DNA from: Flavobacteriaceae bacterium
GTDB taxonomy: Bacteria > Bacteroidota > Bacteroidia > Flavobacteriales > Flavobacteriaceae
Direction: 5' to 3'
NCBI GenBank assembly: GCA_016763715.1
Contig: JAESTG010000256.1
Span: 1 to 8,843 of the forward strand
Length of the DNA stretch: 8,843 nt
Shown here: positions 6,151-8,843 of the stretch, piece after piece
Layout of the letters: the number at the start of each line of letters is the position of its first letter
How positions within the stretch are numbered: position 1 is the stretch's first letter
Translations under genes and position numbers: made by a program
Notes under the pieces: generated by a model
Databases searched by the model: none
What the model was told of the DNA's origin: nothing
Seen by the model: only the letters and a program-made list of their open reading frames with translations

Positions 6151-7719
6151 TTAGTTTGTTAACTCAATACAAACTGGAGATATTTTCTTCAATTTATACC
6201 CTGAGTTATTTGCAATATTTGCATTAATATCAAAAATTTGAACAGTTTCACCACGCTTAGCTCTACGTAAGGCAGCCTTAGCTTGAGTGTTCAATTTGGT
6301 TCCACTTACTTTAACTGTAGGCTGTCCTGACACTTTAAAACTGAATCCTGTTACACGTAACTTCAAGTCGAAATCGAAGTCTGGCAGCATTGCACCAACA
6401 CTTGAAATTTCCAATCCTTGACGTTGCATACGTACGCACCCTCCATCTCCATCTTCTCCACGAATGGTTCCTGTAGGTCTAGGAATATCCTTAATACGGA
6501 ATTCAGAAGTAGTGTTTACTACTTGACCGTCAGGCAAAGTACCTCTAGCAGAAATAGAAACTGTTCTACCTTGTTTAGGAGTCATGTTATATTTACTTCC
6601 CGTTGCTTTAGTAAGACCATTACCTGAGGCACTTACTTTACTATCTGGAATACCAGGAATAGAAATAGTCATAGGATTAACCACTCCACGGTACACAACA
6701 TTCATTTTATCTGCTGAAATCACCGCTGCATTTGGCTTAGAAATCGTAGCAAAGCCAGTTTCAACTTTAACTTCTACTTCTTCTCCACCTTCACCATAAT
6801 ACAAGAAGCCAGTAATTTTATGATCTCCCGGACTTCCAGCTCCTACTTTCAATACCACTCTACCACCTTCGATGGTATAATCTGTATCTTTAACTAATTT
6901 TCTTCCGTCCAAAGACAAATCTTCTCTCTGAGGAACAGTACTTGCATCGGTTCTACCTAACAAGATAGATCCATTAAAAGTTTCACCTGGGTAGAATGCT
7001 GACTTAGGAACGTCCATAAAAGTGTTGTAGTTATCAAAAGACAACGCCTTATCTTGCTCACCTGCCAACATTTTAGAAAGCACTTCACTTTTAGTAGTTT
7101 TAATATCGGCTTGTAACGAAGTTAACTTCGTTAAAGAGGCTACCAAAGGAAACCCTTCATAATTGTATCGCAACCAGTCTACTTTTTTACCATCTCTATT
7201 TTCCACTTCAGATGTTGAGAAATTTTCATTGATTGCTTTGTTAATTGCAGGATAGTTTGCAACTGGCAATATATTACTCATCTCAGTTCTGTAAGCATTC
7301 ATTTTATCTAAAAAATCTTGCCCCCCCTTTTTGTACTTATCAGCATTAAAAAAGCGATGGTCAAAGAAATCTGTTTTATCCATTACCTCATAATCCTTCG
7401 GATCTTCAATTTTCTCTATTGCTTGAGCTTTCATAGATTCGATAAAAGAATCCAAATCGCTTGAAATCGCACTAATTTTATCTGCATCTGCCTTAAGCGC
7501 AGCATATTTCTCTGGCTCATCACCTGCTTTAGTAGCCAATCCCATCATAAATGAAGAGTTACGTTCAGCTGTAGCAACATTTGCCTTTGTCATTTTTTCG
7601 TTCAACAATCCAAAAGCAGATAATACCTCTTTGGACATGTTAAGTGCTAGCATTGCAATGAAAACCAAATACATTAGGTTAATCATCTTCTGCCTTGGGG
7701 ATAGTTTTCCTCCTGCCAT
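6151..7719 (-). CDS. gldM: Gliding motility / T9SS motor protein GldM (PorM)
   Basis: A 522-residue inner-membrane protein that pairs with GldL to form the proton-driven T9SS and gliding motor. Its long periplasmic rod transmits force to the GldK/GldN ring. It begins MAGGKLSPRQKM, with Arg9 at the position shown to matter in F. johnsoniae GldM. One transmembrane helix follows (about 13-30, LMYLVFIAMLALNM). The rest is periplasmic: a helical first domain (about 32-220), then beta-rich domains with a PKSAFYPGETF stretch, and a C-terminal domain with two cysteines (in GGCVRM and SPVCIELTN). The length agrees with the roughly 510-520 residues of the family. It sits between gldL (39-base gap) and gldN (18-base gap). 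A run of seven G preceded by five A lies in the coding strand near residue 135, without breaking the frame. Confidence 0.96.
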   Translation of the reverse strand: MAGGKLSPRQKMINLMYLVFIAMLALNMSKEVLSAFGLLNEKMTKANVATAERNSSFMMGLATKAGDEPEKYAALKADADKISAISSDLDSFIESMKAQAIEKIEDPKDYEVMDKTDFFDHRFFNADKYKKGGQDFLDKMNAYRTEMSNILPVANYPAINKAINENFSTSEVENRDGKKVDWLRYNYEGFPLVASLTKLTSLQADIKTTKSEVLSKMLAGEQDKALSFDNYNTFMDVPKSAFYPGETFNGSILLGRTDASTVPQREDLSLDGRKLVKDTDYTIEGGRVVLKVGAGSPGDHKITGFLYYGEGGEEVEVKVETGFATISKPNAAVISADKMNVVYRGVVNPMTISIPGIPDSKVSASGNGLTKATGSKYNMTPKQGRTVSISARGTLPDGQVVNTTSEFRIKDIPRPTGTIRGEDGDGGCVRMQRQGLEISSVGAMLPDFDFDLKLRVTGFSFKVSGQPTVKVSGTKLNTQAKAALRRAKRGETVQIFDINANIANNSGYKLKKISPVCIELTN

Positions 7720-7758
7720 TTTAATTTCTTTTTAAATTAATATTCAGTTAAAAAACTA

Positions 7759-8400
7759 TTATTTACTATTCATTGCAGATAACATACCTCCGTATACTCC
7801 ATTCAATGAAGATAGGTTGGTTGTTAAGTGTTCCATTTGGGCTTTCAATTGTTCTGCATTTTCTACAACACGCTCGTTCACTTCAGTTTGACGACTTGTA
7901 GATTCTACTTGTACTTTATAAAGACTATTCAAAGACTCCATTTGGGCTGCAGCCAATGCCATTTCTTCACTGTATTTCTTAGTAGAACTCATTGCTTCAG
8001 CAGTAGGGGCAATTCCTTTAGCGGCACCTTCGAAAGAGCGAATGCTATCACCAAGACTGTTCATTAATTCTGAATCTATTTTAGCTCCTTTCAACATTTC
8101 ATCCAATTTCTTAGAAAGTAATCCTTCGGCATCTTGAGGTGCAGCATCTTTACCAATACCTTTTCCTCCAGCCAATTCTGGATATACTAAAGACCAATCT
8201 AAATCGTCATCTACGGGTTCGAAAGCAGAGATTGCGAAAATGATTGCTTCAGTAATCAAACCTACAGCAAGAAGAATCCCTCCATTCAATGGCCCTAATT
8301 CCCAGTGAAGGATTTTAAATAATGCTCCCATAATTACGATAGAAGCTCCTAGCCCATAGGCCAAATTAAAAAGTTTCTTAGATGATCTTGATTGTGCCAT
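7759..8400 (-). CDS. gldL: Gliding motility / T9SS motor protein GldL (PorL)
   Basis: A 213-residue inner-membrane protein, the proton-channel partner of GldM. Two transmembrane helices (about 11-31 and 38-60) are followed by a cytoplasmic tail that is helical and coiled-coil-like (about 100-213, rich in Ala, Met, Glu and Ser). Residues known to matter for proton use in F. johnsoniae GldL (Tyr13, Lys27, His30, Glu49) match Tyr15, Lys29, His32 and Glu51 here with a constant offset of two. The motor should therefore be functional. Glu51 lies in GLITEAIIF within helix 2. The start ATG at 8400 fits the family start, followed by a short basic segment before helix 1. It is the second gene of gldKLMN, 62 bases after gldK. 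Confidence 0.96.
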   Translation of the reverse strand: MAQSRSSKKLFNLAYGLGASIVIMGALFKILHWELGPLNGGILLAVGLITEAIIFAISAFEPVDDDLDWSLVYPELAGGKGIGKDAAPQDAEGLLSKKLDEMLKGAKIDSELMNSLGDSIRSFEGAAKGIAPTAEAMSSTKKYSEEMALAAAQMESLNSLYKVQVESTSRQTEVNERVVENAEQLKAQMEHLTTNLSSLNGVYGGMLSAMNSK

Positions 8401-8410
8401 AATACAGTTT

Positions 8411-8435
8411 TTAAGTTAAGTATAGTTAAGTTAAG
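8411..8435. repeat. Short direct repeat between gldK and gldL
   Basis: TTAAGTTAAG occurs at 8411-8420 and again at 8426-8435, separated by TATAG. Each copy holds TTAAG twice (overlapping tandem units). It lies in the 62-base gap just before the gldL start. It makes no hairpin of note and its role, if any, is unknown. Confidence 0.6.
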
Positions 8436-8462
8436 ATTTAGCTTGTTTCGGTTTGTAGGTGC

Positions 8463-8843
8463 CTAACGGGCATCTCCAAAGTGTTTATTCATTGTTATAT
8501 CAGTACCCATATAATCCTGCACTGTTCTGAAGCCAATATAGCTTCGTGCTGAATCTGCATACTCATAATCTCTTGTGCTTACTTGCAAGAAATATGCAAC
8601 ATCTTTCCAAGAACCTCCACGTACAACTTTACGCATGTTTTTAGGGTCGTTAACATTAGGGTTCATGGTTGAGGAATATTCGTAAGAATCTGCATCGTAA
8701 GAGGAATCTACCCTCTCGCTAACATTACATGCCATATTATACAAGTTATAATCGTTAGGCTCGTAAGCATCCGCTTCTACAGTATAAAGTGCTTGATCGG
8801 CAGCATAATCACCTCGTAAAGGCTTAAAGTTTGCCATAAAACA
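8463..8843 (-). CDS. gldK: Gliding motility / T9SS lipoprotein GldK, C-terminal part (cut by window edge)
   Basis: The last 126 residues of GldK (PorK), an outer-membrane lipoprotein that forms the T9SS ring with GldN. The frame is open to the window edge, so the Met at 8837 is internal (preceded by Cys-Phe) and the real start, signal peptide and lipobox lie outside. The visible part is the end of the formylglycine-generating-enzyme-like (FGE-sulfatase) fold: NFKPLRGDY, LYNMACNVSERVD, a TMNPNVNDP stretch, KVVRGGSWKD, STRDYEYADSARSYIGFR and a tail ending GDAR. Its position before gldL is the standard gldKLMN order. Oddity: the fold's usual GNVWEW-type motif reads CNVSER here, so the conserved Gly and final Trp are Cys and Arg. 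Confidence 0.94.
   Translation of the reverse strand, partial: CFMANFKPLRGDYAADQALYTVEADAYEPNDYNLYNMACNVSERVDSSYDADSYEYSSTMNPNVNDPKNMRKVVRGGSWKDVAYFLQVSTRDYEYADSARSYIGFRTVQDYMGTDITMNKHFGDAR

Noticed and set aside
6418..6799. Plus-strand open frames opposite gldM
   Set aside because: Two overlapping short frames antisense to well-conserved GldM periplasmic domains, with no independent support.
7828..8067. Plus-strand open frame opposite gldL
   Set aside because: It is antisense to the helical tail of GldL, and its composition (Phe, Cys, His-rich) is what the reverse of a Gln/Glu/Ala-rich helix gives.
8835..8837. ATG at 8837 as a true gene start for a small 124-residue protein
   Set aside because: The frame continues upstream to the window edge and the product is plainly the C-terminal part of GldK, so this Met is internal.

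Overview
The window is AT-rich chromosomal DNA from a member of the Bacteroidota, most likely a Flavobacteriaceae. The main reason is a contiguous gldK-gldL-gldM-gldN cluster on the minus strand. This cluster encodes the core of the type IX secretion system (T9SS) and gliding motor, which is restricted to this phylum. Three further points agree: starts without Shine-Dalgarno sequences, candidate promoters that fit the Bacteroidetes -7 element TAnnTTTG, and several phylum-typical gene families. Nearly everything is on the minus strand, so the biological order runs from the right edge to the left.

Right part (about 8843 to 5233): the 3' end of gldK (cut by the window edge), then gldL, gldM and gldN, with gaps of 62, 39 and 18 bases. 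GldL and GldM form the proton-driven inner-membrane motor. GldK (an outer-membrane lipoprotein) and GldN build the periplasmic ring that GldM is thought to drive. A clear rho-independent terminator (5175-5210) lies just after gldN and closes the operon.

Middle (5114 to 3616): a GTG-started FAD-dependent oxidoreductase of the DAO family follows. Its C-terminal signature looks like the oxidase domain of MnmC. It converges, with only 8 bases between, on the window's single plus-strand gene, a small DUF983 protein with a zinc ribbon and two membrane segments.

Left part (3589 to 1): an ABC-F ATPase (ribosome-associated type, two nucleotide-binding domains) is divergent from the DUF983 gene across a very short shared promoter region. 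After a 142-base gap come a periplasmic adaptor (membrane fusion) protein and the N-terminal 131 residues of an RND efflux permease, which are one base apart and clearly one operon.

No mobile element, CRISPR array, tRNA or rRNA was seen. No gene cluster here looks like an undescribed system; it is mostly well-conserved core genome. The points worth a second look are small: two changed residues in the conserved GldK C-terminal motif, interlocked divergent promoters that also decide the DUF983 start, a probable leaderless GTG start for the oxidoreductase, and a 9-codon leader ORF abutting the adaptor gene.
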